34,347 nucleotides of DNA from Nitrospinaceae bacterium (lineage in GTDB: Bacteria; Nitrospinota; Nitrospinia; Nitrospinales; Nitrospinaceae): contig JANQEK010000013.1 of assembly GCA_028278405.1 (NCBI GenBank), positions 1-34,347 on the forward strand. Direction: 5' to 3'. Both the position numbers and the translations under genes were made by a program. Shown here piece after piece: positions 23,860 through 33,700 of this stretch. Numbering within the stretch: the stretch's first letter is position 1; each line of letters begins with the position of its first letter. The notes below the pieces were generated by a model. That model did not search any database, was not told where the DNA came from, and saw nothing but the letters and a program-made list of their open reading frames with translations.

Positions 23860-25155
23860 ATGTTCCGAGTCAAAAACAAGCCTGTAATCGATAAGTGTAT
23901 CGTCAGCTTCAGCCACAATTGTTACGAAAGCCGAAGCCTGGCGGACAAATTTGCCCTGGAAAAAGCGCGAAGGGAAATCGCTCAGAAGAAAAAAGGTGTG
24001 AGCCATCTCATACTGCGTGCCGAGGGAGAAGAAATCGACCGGCTCAAGTTTCTGTTTCTGGTCCGGGGCATTCCCATCATGTGCTACGCCCTTGGCAATT
24101 TACTTATGTCGAGCCTGAAAGAAATCGTAGTGGTGGGATCGACAGAGGTAAAAATTATTCTGGAGCACTTTCTTAAAGTGATCGACACGCGTGGCAAGAA
24201 AGTAATGTTCGTCCATGAGGACCCGGACAACCTGATGTTGATCAACACCCTGATTCTGGGCCGCAACCAACTTTCCCTCGCCGCGAATGAACTGGTCCTG
24301 TTTCAACCGGGCGACCTGCCTTTCATGTACGAATTGGAAGGTGTGCTGCGGGACAAGGATCTCAAGCACCACAACCTGATTCTCTGGTTGAATTCACGGC
24401 AGGCCATGTTCCCGGAGTTCAAGGAGAACCCGGAAAGCGAGTTCGTAGGCCGCAATTACCATTACCGGGTTATCGCTGAAAAAGCCAAGCAGTTACACGA
24501 TGTGAAGGAACCCAACGTTTATCCCATCAATTTATCGGCGATTGAGGAAGATATCATCGAACTCCTGCACCAAACCCGTAAGGACGGAAAAATTCTCAAT
24601 GCAGGGTTGAGCAAAGCTTTGCGCTCTCCGACCCGCATGTTGATGCTGCTGCCGGTTCTGGCGAGACACTTCCGGCGCTTTGATTCCGACTTGAAACAAT
24701 TCCGACTGGATGATGATTTTAAGTTTGGAGCGCACCTAAAGAATTTTAACCAGGGAGCTTCTATTCTTCTGGACACTCCGTTTCTTGCCAAATTCAATGA
24801 CGACCCGGCTTTTGTTTCAGATGTAGACGCGCTGGAGGATTGGGAGGATTTTGAGTCCCTGGTTCATTTCGCGGAAGAGCGGAACGGAAGTGGTGGATTA
24901 ACAACCATCCATCCCTTCGGCAAGCAACTGTTACGGTTCAGGGAAGAGGCCATGCCCAAACTGAAGAAGCTCATCCCGATGTACGCCGATTTTCAGGGTT
25001 ACCTCAACCAATTGTATCGCTCGTTGGAAATGAAGTATGTCCCTTTCGATGAAAACGGCCGGTACGACACCCCCAATCTGCACACCCCTCAAATCGAAGT
25101 AGCCTATACCTGGTATGCGGACAAGACCCGAAAGTTCGCCCAAAGAATCGCCTAA
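23860..25155 (+). CDS. Protein with nucleotidyltransferase-like N-terminal half
   Basis: Not recognised as a named family. The 431-residue protein has a region at about residues 48-105 (SHLILRAEGEEIDRLKFLFLV, IPIMCYALGNLLMSSLKEIVVVGS) that resembles the N-terminal beta-alpha-beta of MobA/GlmU-type NTP transferases. ELVLFQPGDLPFMYELE (144-160) resembles their GDxP metal-binding loop. The usual glycine-rich GAGxGxR motif is degenerate, so activity is unclear. The C-terminal half has no evident match. ATG 23860 is chosen; TTG 23845 would add five residues and neither has a strong ribosome-binding site. It is divergent from the proteasome operon. Confidence 0.7.
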   Translation: MFRVKNKPVIDKCIVSFSHNCYESRSLADKFALEKARREIAQKKKGVSHLILRAEGEEIDRLKFLFLVRGIPIMCYALGNLLMSSLKEIVVVGSTEVKIILEHFLKVIDTRGKKVMFVHEDPDNLMLINTLILGRNQLSLAANELVLFQPGDLPFMYELEGVLRDKDLKHHNLILWLNSRQAMFPEFKENPESEFVGRNYHYRVIAEKAKQLHDVKEPNVYPINLSAIEEDIIELLHQTRKDGKILNAGLSKALRSPTRMLMLLPVLARHFRRFDSDLKQFRLDDDFKFGAHLKNFNQGASILLDTPFLAKFNDDPAFVSDVDALEDWEDFESLVHFAEERNGSGGLTTIHPFGKQLLRFREEAMPKLKKLIPMYADFQGYLNQLYRSLEMKYVPFDENGRYDTPNLHTPQIEVAYTWYADKTRKFAQRIA

Positions 25156-25185
25156 CCAGCGAAGCGCTGGAGGGCAGAAACGCCC
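25156..25185. repeat. Two hairpins after the gene at 23860-25155
   Basis: CCAGCG (25156-25161) and CGCTGG (25165-25170) pair around AAG immediately after the TAA stop, and GGGC (25172-25175) pairs with GCCC (25182-25185). No T-run follows. The first hairpin resembles in layout the short palindromes elsewhere in the window, but lacks the TTTGCTCCG lead. Confidence 0.4.
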
Positions 25186-25295
25186 GTCCTCCTGTTAAAC
25201 AGCTCTGATTTCAACCCCTTTCAAAGATCCGTAACTTCGCAGAGTTTTTATTTGCTACCGAAGGGAGGGATGCTATACAGTGAAGAGACGGCCGT

Positions 25296-26270
25296 ATGTC
25301 AAATGAAAGGCTCCAAGGCTGGGCCAGGGATGTTGAGGTTATGTCAATCGATCGGTTTGAAATCCAGGAAGCGCCGCACCTTAAGCGGTTTGTGTTCGTT
25401 TCCTTGTGCCTCCATATCACGGTTATGGTCGCACAGGGATTGATGCCTGACGAAAAAAAGACCGAGACGAAGTTACCCGCCGTGAAGGTCAAGTACCTGC
25501 CACCGGAGAAAAAACCCTCCCCTGAAAAAATCCCGACGTTTGTCGATGCTCCCAAACCACGGAAAGTTGAAACACCCAGAAGCTCTGAGTTGATCGCCCG
25601 TTTCGACAGCCGGGCACATTCCAATCGAAGTCCCAGAAAACACCTGGCTTACAAAAACAAAAAAACCGTGGCCCCTAAGGTCAAACGATCCACCGCAATC
25701 TCCAAAAAGCCGCGACCGATCACCAAGAAAAAAAAGGTGCCACAATCTGCTCCCTCAAAGATTAAAAAACCTTTCCGCCTGCACGACAAGGGATTTGCCA
25801 AACCAGCTGCTGAAACCCAGTCTTCCCCTCCGAAACGGATCACCGGTGGAACGCTGGCACTTCTGGATGGCTTCGATGCAGATAAATACGCATCGGTCGA
25901 TACGAAATCCCAAACCATTGAAGACGACGGTGAAGCCATTTCCCTGGACACCAAGGAATCCAGGTATGCTTCCTATTTTGCCCGTATCAAGCGGCAGATC
26001 GAATTGGTGTGGGATTACCCGGACGAAGCGGAGCGCAGGGGAATCGTCGGACAACTGACATTACGATTTCAAATATCCAGAGACGGTAATCTGATGAATG
26101 TCCGGCTGATCAACGGTTCCGGGTACAACATTCTGGATGAAGCAGCCCTGCAGGCGGTCAAGTCCGCCGCTCCTTACTATCCCTTCCCGGTAACCATCGA
26201 CCGGGAAACACTTCCGATTCTAGCGAACTTTATTTACAGTCCCCGGTCGGGCCTTCCCTATCGCCGTTGA
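25296..26270 (+). CDS. TonB-family energy-transducing protein
   Basis: A 324-residue protein with the TonB layout: one N-terminal membrane span (about residues 31-49) containing SLCLH, which resembles the conserved SxxxH motif of TonB; a long periplasmic linker rich in Pro and Lys (about 60-180); and a C-terminal TonB domain (about 225-324). That domain has YFARIKRQIELVWDYPDEAERRGIVGQLTLRF and later VRLINGSGYNILDEAALQAVKSAAPYYPFP. It couples the proton gradient to outer-membrane receptors, through ExbB/D partners not visible here. The start may instead be Met16 (25341). No receptor gene lies nearby. Confidence 0.85.
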   Translation: MSNERLQGWARDVEVMSIDRFEIQEAPHLKRFVFVSLCLHITVMVAQGLMPDEKKTETKLPAVKVKYLPPEKKPSPEKIPTFVDAPKPRKVETPRSSELIARFDSRAHSNRSPRKHLAYKNKKTVAPKVKRSTAISKKPRPITKKKKVPQSAPSKIKKPFRLHDKGFAKPAAETQSSPPKRITGGTLALLDGFDADKYASVDTKSQTIEDDGEAISLDTKESRYASYFARIKRQIELVWDYPDEAERRGIVGQLTLRFQISRDGNLMNVRLINGSGYNILDEAALQAVKSAAPYYPFPVTIDRETLPILANFIYSPRSGLPYRR

Positions 26271-26350
26271 GGCATACTCTAGGCGACAATCCAGAAATGC
26301 TATAGAGAGCTTCTGCTAGTTTTAATGAGTGGGAAAAGATTTACTCGAAA

Positions 26351-27547
26351 TTAATGCCGGGAAGATGACGTGTGGAGGAGATCGGCAAAATGCCTGCTGA
26401 TTTCCATTCGATCCTGATCCCCGAAGTGCAGGAAGCTTGCGCCCACATCATATGCCGATCCAGACGGCTGCGAACGGGTTACCCGCCCCACCATCACCAG
26501 TGGTTTTTCCCGTGACGAGAGAGGCACTTCCACCTGAATGCGACTTCCCATATTCAGGGGTTTCTGTGATTCAAACAACACCCCCGAAAGGCTGAGATCT
26601 TTTATGCGGCCCAATGCCGGCAACTGGCTGGTTTTCATTCCAAGTTCCTGGACTTTAATCGGACCGATCAGGTCCATTCGATAATTATGGCGTTTGTCTT
26701 CGGAGAATAAAACAATCTGATTCCGTCCCTGATTTTTGGCGCGGTACAGGGCCCGGTCGGCACACTCCACCATTTCCGCTGCGATATCGGTATCCAGAGG
26801 AAAGGTAGCAACTCCACCGGAAGCCGTGACTTGAATTCGCTTTCCTTCGAAACGCAAATACATTTTTTGTATTTTGTGCCGGATACGCTCGGCAAGAATC
26901 AACGCGTTGTATTTTTGTGTTCCAGGAAGCATCAGGATGATTTCCTCTCCGCCAAAACGGGCCGCGATGTCCTCGGCCCGTTTTTCTGATTCAATCAGTT
27001 TGGCGACAGACTTTAGTACCTCATCCCCGGCCTGGTGACCGTGGGTGTCGTTGATCGTTTTAAAGTGATCGAGATCAAAAAAGGCGAGAGAAAATTCAGT
27101 TCGATAACGTTTGCATCGGGAGGCTTCGCTCTTGAGAGCTTCCTCCAAATAAGACCGGTTGTACAGGCCGGTCAGACTGTCGCATTTGCAATAATGGCTG
27201 GTTTCTTCAAACAGATTCAATTCCACCACTTTGGGATGGAGCAACTCTCTGCGAACAGTCAACATGTAGTCACAAATTGCCGTGGTGAGGTTGACCGGAC
27301 GCGCCATGGAATCCGTCATCTGCTCCCGATGCCGAACCATGTCCTGCCAGATGAACCGTGCTTCGTCCTCCTTAAATTCCAGCTGGGTGAAGATATTCAG
27401 CAGAACGGGATAAACTTCTTCGCCCCGGGTTCCTGCCAGGTCAACCACATGACGCAAAAATTCATCCTCATTCTGTGAATAGGCACTCAGTTGCTGGATC
27501 AGGGAGGCTCTTAACAGCTCATTGGTATGGTCTTTTAATCTATTCAT
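26351..27547 (-). CDS. GGDEF-PilZ diguanylate cyclase, copy A
   Basis: Predicted c-di-GMP synthase that also binds c-di-GMP. The 398-residue protein has three parts. An N-terminal helical region (1-120) is shared with the gene at 27831-29021. A GGDEF domain begins CDSLTGLYNRSYLEEAL, with the active-site variant GGEEI at 199-203 and the inhibitory site RAED at 190-193, 5 residues before it. A C-terminal PilZ domain has RHNYR (286-290) and DLSLSG (317-322), the c-di-GMP-binding motifs. No membrane span or signal peptide, so it should be cytoplasmic. GGEEx active sites are often active. Possible feedback control through both I-site and PilZ. Confidence 0.88.
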   Translation of the reverse strand: MNRLKDHTNELLRASLIQQLSAYSQNEDEFLRHVVDLAGTRGEEVYPVLLNIFTQLEFKEDEARFIWQDMVRHREQMTDSMARPVNLTTAICDYMLTVRRELLHPKVVELNLFEETSHYCKCDSLTGLYNRSYLEEALKSEASRCKRYRTEFSLAFFDLDHFKTINDTHGHQAGDEVLKSVAKLIESEKRAEDIAARFGGEEIILMLPGTQKYNALILAERIRHKIQKMYLRFEGKRIQVTASGGVATFPLDTDIAAEMVECADRALYRAKNQGRNQIVLFSEDKRHNYRMDLIGPIKVQELGMKTSQLPALGRIKDLSLSGVLFESQKPLNMGSRIQVEVPLSSREKPLVMVGRVTRSQPSGSAYDVGASFLHFGDQDRMEISRHFADLLHTSSSRH

Positions 27548-27830
27548 AGCTGCAAACAGGCTTCTGCCATCGATTGTCGATTTGTTACCTCATATGAAAA
27601 GCAAAATAAATGCCAAACAGACTCGACCCAATCATATAAATTCAACAAAATCAATGTTTTATTGGGTTTGCGGTGCTGAAGTAATTTGCGTGTTGAGATT
27701 CGGGAGGTGTTGAACGGGTCAAAGAGTCAAAAAAATGTTTCCTCAGGAGGGGGTTTTTGACGAATTCCGGTACAAATTCTGAAATGAGGGATTGAATTAA
27801 TCAGGTAAGGAATACTGGGGCCGACAGGAT
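27548..27830. other. Gap between the two GGDEF genes
   Basis: This 283-base gap holds no recognisable gene. On the - strand TTGGCA (27616-27611) and TATGAG (27594-27589), 16 bases apart, may be a weak promoter for the downstream gene at 26351-27547. No terminator for the upstream paralog is obvious. Nothing else is seen. Confidence 0.3.
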
Positions 27831-29021
27831 TCAGGATGCGGGCATTACCTTCAGAAACGAACTCAGCTCTCTGCGATCAGCCCCTTGCAGTTGAACAAAG
27901 CTGACGCCGATGTCATAGTGCTCGTCGAACACTTCCACGCGCACTACGGTTCCGACCAGAATAATGGGATTATCCTTGCTGGGAATGGGAACTTCCAATT
28001 GAATGTTGGTTCCCATTTCCATTGGATCTGCAGATTCAAACATGATCCCCGAAAGGCTGAGGTCCTTGCCTCTGGCAGAAATCTGATTGTGGCCAACCCA
28101 TTTTCCCAACGGCTGGACTTGAACTTCACCGGCAAAATCAATACGTACGTACTGGCGTTTGTCGATGGAATAGAGACAAATCCGGTTTTTACCTTCAGAT
28201 TTTGCGCGGTACAACGCCTGGTCCGCACAATGAATGAGTTTGTTAGCGTCAACTGCGTCCTGGGGAAAGGTCGCAATCCCGCCGCTCACTGAAATCTGAA
28301 TCTTGTTGCCGTCAAAAACAAGGGGCATTTCCTGGATTTTCTTCCGTATCCGCTCTGCTTTGATAATTGTGTTGACCTTGTTGGTTTCGGGCAAAACAAT
28401 CACCAATTCCTCACCCCCGTAACGGGCCACCACATCTTCCTCCCGTTTTTCTTTAATAATGAGGTTTGCCACTTTCTTGAGGACAAAATCTCCGGCGAGG
28501 TGCCCCAGACTGTCATTTACTTTTTTAAAATCATCCAGATCCAGAAATAGAATGGAAAATTCAGTGTCGTAACGCCGCGCCCGGGAAATTTCACCACTCA
28601 GAGATTCCTCAAAGTAGCCCCGGTTGTACAGGCCGGTTAATGAATCGCATTTTGAAAAATGGTTGGCTTCTTCAAAAACTTTGAGCTCAACCACCTTGGG
28701 ATAGTTGAAGGATTTTTTTATGGTCAGAAAATAATCGCAAATCGCTGTCAGCAAATTGACCTGCCGCTTGAAGGAAGCACTCATATCCTTGCGATGTTTC
28801 AAAATGCCATTCCAGATTTCCTTGGCTTCATCCTGACTGAAGTCCAGCTGAGTGAAAATGTTCAGTAATACCGGGAAGATTAAATCTCCTTCCGAATGCG
28901 CAATATGTTCCAGCTCTTGTAAAAATTTTTCCTCGTCTTCCCCATGGTTTTTCATAAATCCAATGATGGATTCCCGCAGGGGCTGGATATTTTCGATGCT
29001 CTGGACAGCTTTATCTACCAT
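27831..29021 (-). CDS. GGDEF-PilZ diguanylate cyclase, copy B
   Basis: Paralog of the protein at 26351-27547. The 396-residue protein has the same N-terminal region (including YPKVVELKVFEEANHFSKCDSLTGLYNR into the GGDEF start), active-site GGEEL at 202-206, inhibitory site REED at 193-196, and PilZ motifs RQYVR (289-293) and DLSLSG (320-325). The first 20 residues and C-terminal ends differ most from copy A. It is cytoplasmic by sequence. The two genes are tandem with a 283-base gap, consistent with a gene duplication, each probably with its own promoter. Confidence 0.88.
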   Translation of the reverse strand: MVDKAVQSIENIQPLRESIIGFMKNHGEDEEKFLQELEHIAHSEGDLIFPVLLNIFTQLDFSQDEAKEIWNGILKHRKDMSASFKRQVNLLTAICDYFLTIKKSFNYPKVVELKVFEEANHFSKCDSLTGLYNRGYFEESLSGEISRARRYDTEFSILFLDLDDFKKVNDSLGHLAGDFVLKKVANLIIKEKREEDVVARYGGEELVIVLPETNKVNTIIKAERIRKKIQEMPLVFDGNKIQISVSGGIATFPQDAVDANKLIHCADQALYRAKSEGKNRICLYSIDKRQYVRIDFAGEVQVQPLGKWVGHNQISARGKDLSLSGIMFESADPMEMGTNIQLEVPIPSKDNPIILVGTVVRVEVFDEHYDIGVSFVQLQGADRRELSSFLKVMPAS

Positions 29022-29224
29022 ATGGATTTAAAGGAAAGGGGTTCCCGGAAAATTGCGCAACGATCAGAAATGCGTTTGACCCATTCAGGCTAAGTTAATA
29101 TTCTGGAGATCCAAATGTCACGCTGCGACTGGGTATCCTGACCGCAGTGAATTGACTATCTATTAGATGGTCAACGCTCAAATCAGGAGTAATGGATTGG
29201 AGTATATAGAAAAAAGCACTTAAT

Positions 29225-29252
29225 AATAAATACCCCTAAGGGGGTATTTATT
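29225..29252 (-). terminator. Intrinsic terminator of the LRR gene
   Basis: AATAAATACCCC (29225-29236) and GGGGTATTTATT (29241-29252) form a perfect 12-bp stem with a 4-base loop; the base of the stem touches the LRR gene's stop codon (29252-29254). Read on the - strand the stem ends in a T/A-rich stretch (ATTATTA), the usual form of an intrinsic terminator without a long T-run. Confidence 0.55.
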
Positions 29253-30604
29253 TACACTAACTCTAGGGTTTTTAGCTGCGTCAAGTTCTTGGAGTACCGC
29301 AGTGCATCTTCTCCCGCAGAGGTCAATTTGTTCCCAATCACATTGAGAAAAGCCAACTTATTTAAAATTTTTGACTCCGCCAGATATTGCGCTCCTTCAT
29401 CTCCAATTACATTCAAACCAAGAACCAGCGTCTGCAGGCTGGACAGGGCCGCAGACTCCGCTATGGCCTTCGCACCCTGTGCGTGAATCCAGTTGTCCTG
29501 CTCCAGATGCAACTCCTCCATCTGGGTCAGGGTCGTACTCTGGGCAAGAGCTTCTACCCCCTGATCCGAAATGTTGTTGTCGTTTAAGCGGAGATATTTG
29601 AGCTGGGTTAAATGCGGGCTTTGCGCCAGGGCCAGGGCTCCTTCTGCATTGAGTTGGTTTTCGCCGAGATCGAGTCTCTCCAGATGCCTGCTGTTTTCCG
29701 ATTGCGCCAGCGCTTCAGTACCCTCGGCTCTCAGATCGTTGTTGTTGAGATCCAGCGAAGTCAGTTGGGTGAGTGTTTTTGATTGCGCGAGAGATATTGC
29801 ACTGTCCGTAGTCAATCCGTTGCATTTAAGATTCAAGACTTCCAGTTGAGCTCCGAGAGGGGATTCGGCGAGGGCATAGACTCCGTCATCTCCCACATGG
29901 TTGTTGTCGAGATTGAGACTTTTCAAGTTGGGAAAGACCTCGGAGCGCGCCAATGCTTCGAGCCCCTGGTCCGTCAGGTGATTGTCCGAAAGGTTCAGGG
30001 ATTCGAGTTGCTCCATCGGCGCTCCATCGGCAATTTTCTGAAGTCCCTCGTCGCCGATGCCGGTATCGGTCAAATTCAACTCTTTTAATTGCGATCCCAA
30101 ACCAGACCCGGCCAGGGCCTTGATGCCGATTGCCTCGACCCGGTTGTAGGACACATCAAGATGCGTAAGGCCGGTCAGCGTCTGGCTGAGCGCCAGCGCC
30201 TTCAGTCCCACCGGACCGATCTCGTTGCTGGCAACACTCAATTTTTTGAGTTGGCTGAAGGTTTTAACTTTGGAGATGAAAAACAACCCGTCGTCATCGA
30301 CGTTGTTGTTGTCGATGATGAACTCATCGAGACCGGTCAGATGAGGCGACATGCACAAATGCTGCAGGCCGGCGGTGGTGAGGCTGGTCTCTCTTAAATT
30401 GAGGACCTTCAATTGCGACAGCGGCGACAGATCAGCCAACAGCTTGCAATCGTCCTCCGACAAATTATGACGGATCAGGTCCAGCGACTTGGAGTTCTGC
30501 TCCATCTTGTGCTGGAGCACACTCAGAAGGTCCTCGGACTCTGTGTATTTCTCGAAATACCGGAGAAACTCCAGACTGTCGTCAATGTCTTTGGCTTCCG
30601 CCAT
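29252..30604 (-). CDS. Leucine-rich-repeat protein, RNI-like
   Basis: A 450-residue protein made almost entirely of 14-15 leucine-rich repeats of about 24-26 residues from about residue 55 on. Typical units are LKSLNLDNNHVGDDGVYALAES and LTSLDLNNNDLRAEGTEALAQS. The repeats are of the ribonuclease-inhibitor type with LxxLxLxxN and ALA turns. The first 55 residues are acidic and helical (MAEAKDIDDSLEFLRYFEKYTES) and may form a cap. No signal peptide or membrane span, so it is probably cytoplasmic, unlike many bacterial LRR proteins. The binding partner is unknown. A promoter lies at 30637-30645 on the - strand. Confidence 0.87.
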   Translation of the reverse strand: MAEAKDIDDSLEFLRYFEKYTESEDLLSVLQHKMEQNSKSLDLIRHNLSEDDCKLLADLSPLSQLKVLNLRETSLTTAGLQHLCMSPHLTGLDEFIIDNNNVDDDGLFFISKVKTFSQLKKLSVASNEIGPVGLKALALSQTLTGLTHLDVSYNRVEAIGIKALAGSGLGSQLKELNLTDTGIGDEGLQKIADGAPMEQLESLNLSDNHLTDQGLEALARSEVFPNLKSLNLDNNHVGDDGVYALAESPLGAQLEVLNLKCNGLTTDSAISLAQSKTLTQLTSLDLNNNDLRAEGTEALAQSENSRHLERLDLGENQLNAEGALALAQSPHLTQLKYLRLNDNNISDQGVEALAQSTTLTQMEELHLEQDNWIHAQGAKAIAESAALSSLQTLVLGLNVIGDEGAQYLAESKILNKLAFLNVIGNKLTSAGEDALRYSKNLTQLKTLELV

Positions 30605-30636
30605 AGCCTCACCAATAGGGGATGTGGATGAGGCGC

Positions 30637-30645
30637 ATTATAGCA
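30637..30645 (-). promoter_or_regulatory. Extended -10 promoter for the LRR gene
   Basis: On the - strand TGCTATAAT (30645-30637) is a perfect TGnTATAAT extended -10. The start codon at 30604 is about 32 bases downstream, with GAGG before it. No good -35 is seen, as usual for this promoter type. Confidence 0.55.
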
Positions 30646-30731
30646 TTGATCTGGATCAGGAACCGCGGAAAAGGCGCTATCTGGGCTCTTTTCAGGGGAC
30701 AGGAATTGATGACTAAAAGAAACCTACCGCG

Positions 30732-33700
30732 TTAAGCGGCCTCGTTCAAGTGGACGGAGACGACTTTGGAAACGCCGCGCTCTTCCATGGTCACGCCGTA
30801 GAGGGTATCGGCGAAGGACATGGTTTTCTGGTTGTGGGTGATGATGATGAACTGGGTTTTGTCGGACATTTCTTTCAGCATTTCCTGAAAACGCACGACA
30901 TTGGCTTCGTCGAGCGGGGCGTCGACTTCGTCCAGCAGGCAAAACGGGCTGGGCCGGACTTTGAGAATGGCGAACATGAGGGCAATGGCGGTCATCGTTT
31001 TTTCGCCGCCGGAAAGCAGGGAAATGTTGTGCATGCTCTTGCCCAGCGGGCTGGCGGTGATGTCGATCCCCGACTCCAGAATATCTTCCGGATCGGTCAG
31101 GGTCAGTTCTGCCTTGCCGCCGAGGAATAATCGTTTGAAGTTTTCCTGGAAATGCTCATTCACCTGCTCGAAAGTTTCCTTGAACAGTTTACGCGTCGTC
31201 TGGTCGATCTTTTCAATCGTTTCGTGCAGGGCGCGAATGGAATCCGCCAGGTCTTCCTGCTGCTTCTGTAAAAAGTTATACCGTTCACTGGCCTGCTGAA
31301 ACTCGGACAAAGCCGCAAGATTCACTTCTCCAAGCTTGGCAACTTTTGCTTTCAGTTCATTCAATTCCTCAGTCACCGCTTCTTCGTCGACTTCGCCATC
31401 GTATTGGTTCAGCATTTCCTGCAGGCTGACGTTGAAATCCTCAAAGGCCTTTTCCTCAATGTGACTCATCTGGATTTTTACCTCGGAGCGTTTCAATTCC
31501 ACGGCGGAAACCTCTTCGGTCAATTCCTGAATCTGGTGAACCAGTTCGCGGCTCTCGCTGTCCCTGGCACCCTGGGCCTCTTCCTGCTCCCGTAGATTTT
31601 CTTCCTCACGAACCACTTCACCGGACAAGCGATCTTTTTCCCTCGCCTTGTCGAGGATGCCCTGTTCGATCTCCGCAATCGCTTTCTGGTTTTCGCTGAT
31701 CTTCTCGGAATTGAGCCGACTGTCTTCACTGCGCTGTCGGATACGCTGATTCAGATTTTCTTCCTGCAGGTCCAGTCGTTTGATTTCCAGTTGCACATTG
31801 TCGCGCCGGCCTTTCATGGAAGCAATCTTCACATTCACTTCATTGATCCAACCGGCCATCACCTCGATTTCCTGACGCTGATCCCGGAGGGTGTTGCGCA
31901 ACTCTTCGACCACCGCTTCGGTTTTCTTCTTTTCCTCTTCACCCGTGCGAATGTCGTGAGTCAGCGTGTCGAATTCTTGCGTCAGCTCTTCCAGCTCGCG
32001 CGCTCCCGAGGACAATTCGTTCTCGAGGTGAGACTGTTTCTGTTTCAATCGTTCCAATTCCCTGCGGGCCTGTTCCAGATTGTTCCGGAATTGAGTCTGC
32101 TCGATTTCCACCTGATGCGCGGAAACCCCGGCTGACCGATGCTGTTCCTCTACAGTCGCCAGCTCACTCTCTACTTTGCGGTTGGCTTCTTCCGTCTGTT
32201 CCAGTTCGCGTTGGAGTTCCGCCACCTCTTCAGCCAGCTCTTCCATTTCACGGGTCTGCGACAGCAACCCGCCGGGATCTTCCCCGTTGCGGCCGCCGGT
32301 GACCAATCCCTGTGCGTCGATCACTTCGCCGTCGACGGTGACCACCGTCCCCTGAAACTCATCGTACGAATGCAGTTTGAGGGCGGTTTCCAGATCGCGT
32401 ACCAGCACCACATTGTTCAGCAGATGCTCAAATACAGATTTGTACTCTTCACGGGTCTCCACCAGATCCACCAGTTTGCCGACCACGCCCTGATCGCCGT
32501 TCAGGTACACCGGCTTGAGGGGAATCGATTTCGGATTCAGCGGAATAAATGAACCGCGTCCGGATTGATTCTCATTGAGGTAACGAATGACATCCAACGT
32601 GTCGGAGTAGGAGTTAACGATCATGCTCTGCAGTTTTTCACCCAACACCGCTTCCACCGCCTTTTCATATTCGGCGGGAGTCTGGAGAACGTCCACCACC
32701 ACTTCGCGCAATCCTTCGGGCCGGGAATTCTGACTCATCAGCGACCGGACTCCCTGACCGAAACCTTCATATTGGCTGCGCAACTCCTTGAGGGAACTCA
32801 ACAGCGACGCCTTGGACAGGTACGCCTCCTTGTCGGCGCGCGCCTTGCCCTCTCCATCTTTGAGCTGCTCCTTGCACTGGCTCAGTTGCTCCTGTAAGCG
32901 GAGGTGCTCCTGCTTGCGGGTCTCCAGGTCCTGTTCTTTTTCATCATGTTGAATGTGCGCTTCGTCGAACGCGGTTTGGGCCGATTCCATCTGCCCGCGC
33001 GTTTCTTCCAACTCGCCGGTCAGTTTTTCTCCCTGGTCGTTCAGGTACTTCCGCCGGGTTTCCAGCTCCGTCAGTGAATTTTGCTTCTGAGCGATGTGGT
33101 GCAATAAATCGAGTCCCTGGTTTTCGCGATCCTGTAATTCTTTTTCCAACTCCCGCATCAATCCCCGGCTGTGGTCGCATTCCCGGGTTTTTTCCTCGCT
33201 CTCTAGCTCCTGCACACCGATAGCTTCGTCCGCGGCTGCCAGTTCACTACGATGCTCTTCCCGCTCTTCGCTGTGGGATCCGATTTCTTCCTGCATCTGC
33301 TGGATTTCCTGCGCTGCGGTTTCTATGTCCGATTGCGCCTGTTGGATCTGGGAGTTTCTCAATTCGATATTGTGTTCACTGCGGCTGATCTCCGCCGTCA
33401 ACTCATGCAGAGTTTCACGCTTCTCGTTGAGGGACCGGGTCAATTCGTCGATTTCAACTTTCATCTGGCTGATCTGGTTTTCGAGAGTCGATGACCGGGC
33501 GGACCATTGCGTTTTCTGTTCGACTTTTTCCTTATAAGCTTCTTCTAACTCCTCAAACTGTACTTTCAGGCCGCGGATTTTTTGCGAGAACAAACCGAGT
33601 GACAATTCCTTGATCTCTCCCTGGAATTTCTTGTAGCGCTCCGCCTTGTTGGCCTGGCGTTTAAGGGATTCCACCTGCCGCCCCAGCTCCTGCACGATGT

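Noticed and set aside
27522-27713. Short + strand frame in the gap between the GGDEF genes
   Set aside because: No ribosome-binding site, product without recognisable features, and it overlaps the start of the gene on the other strand.
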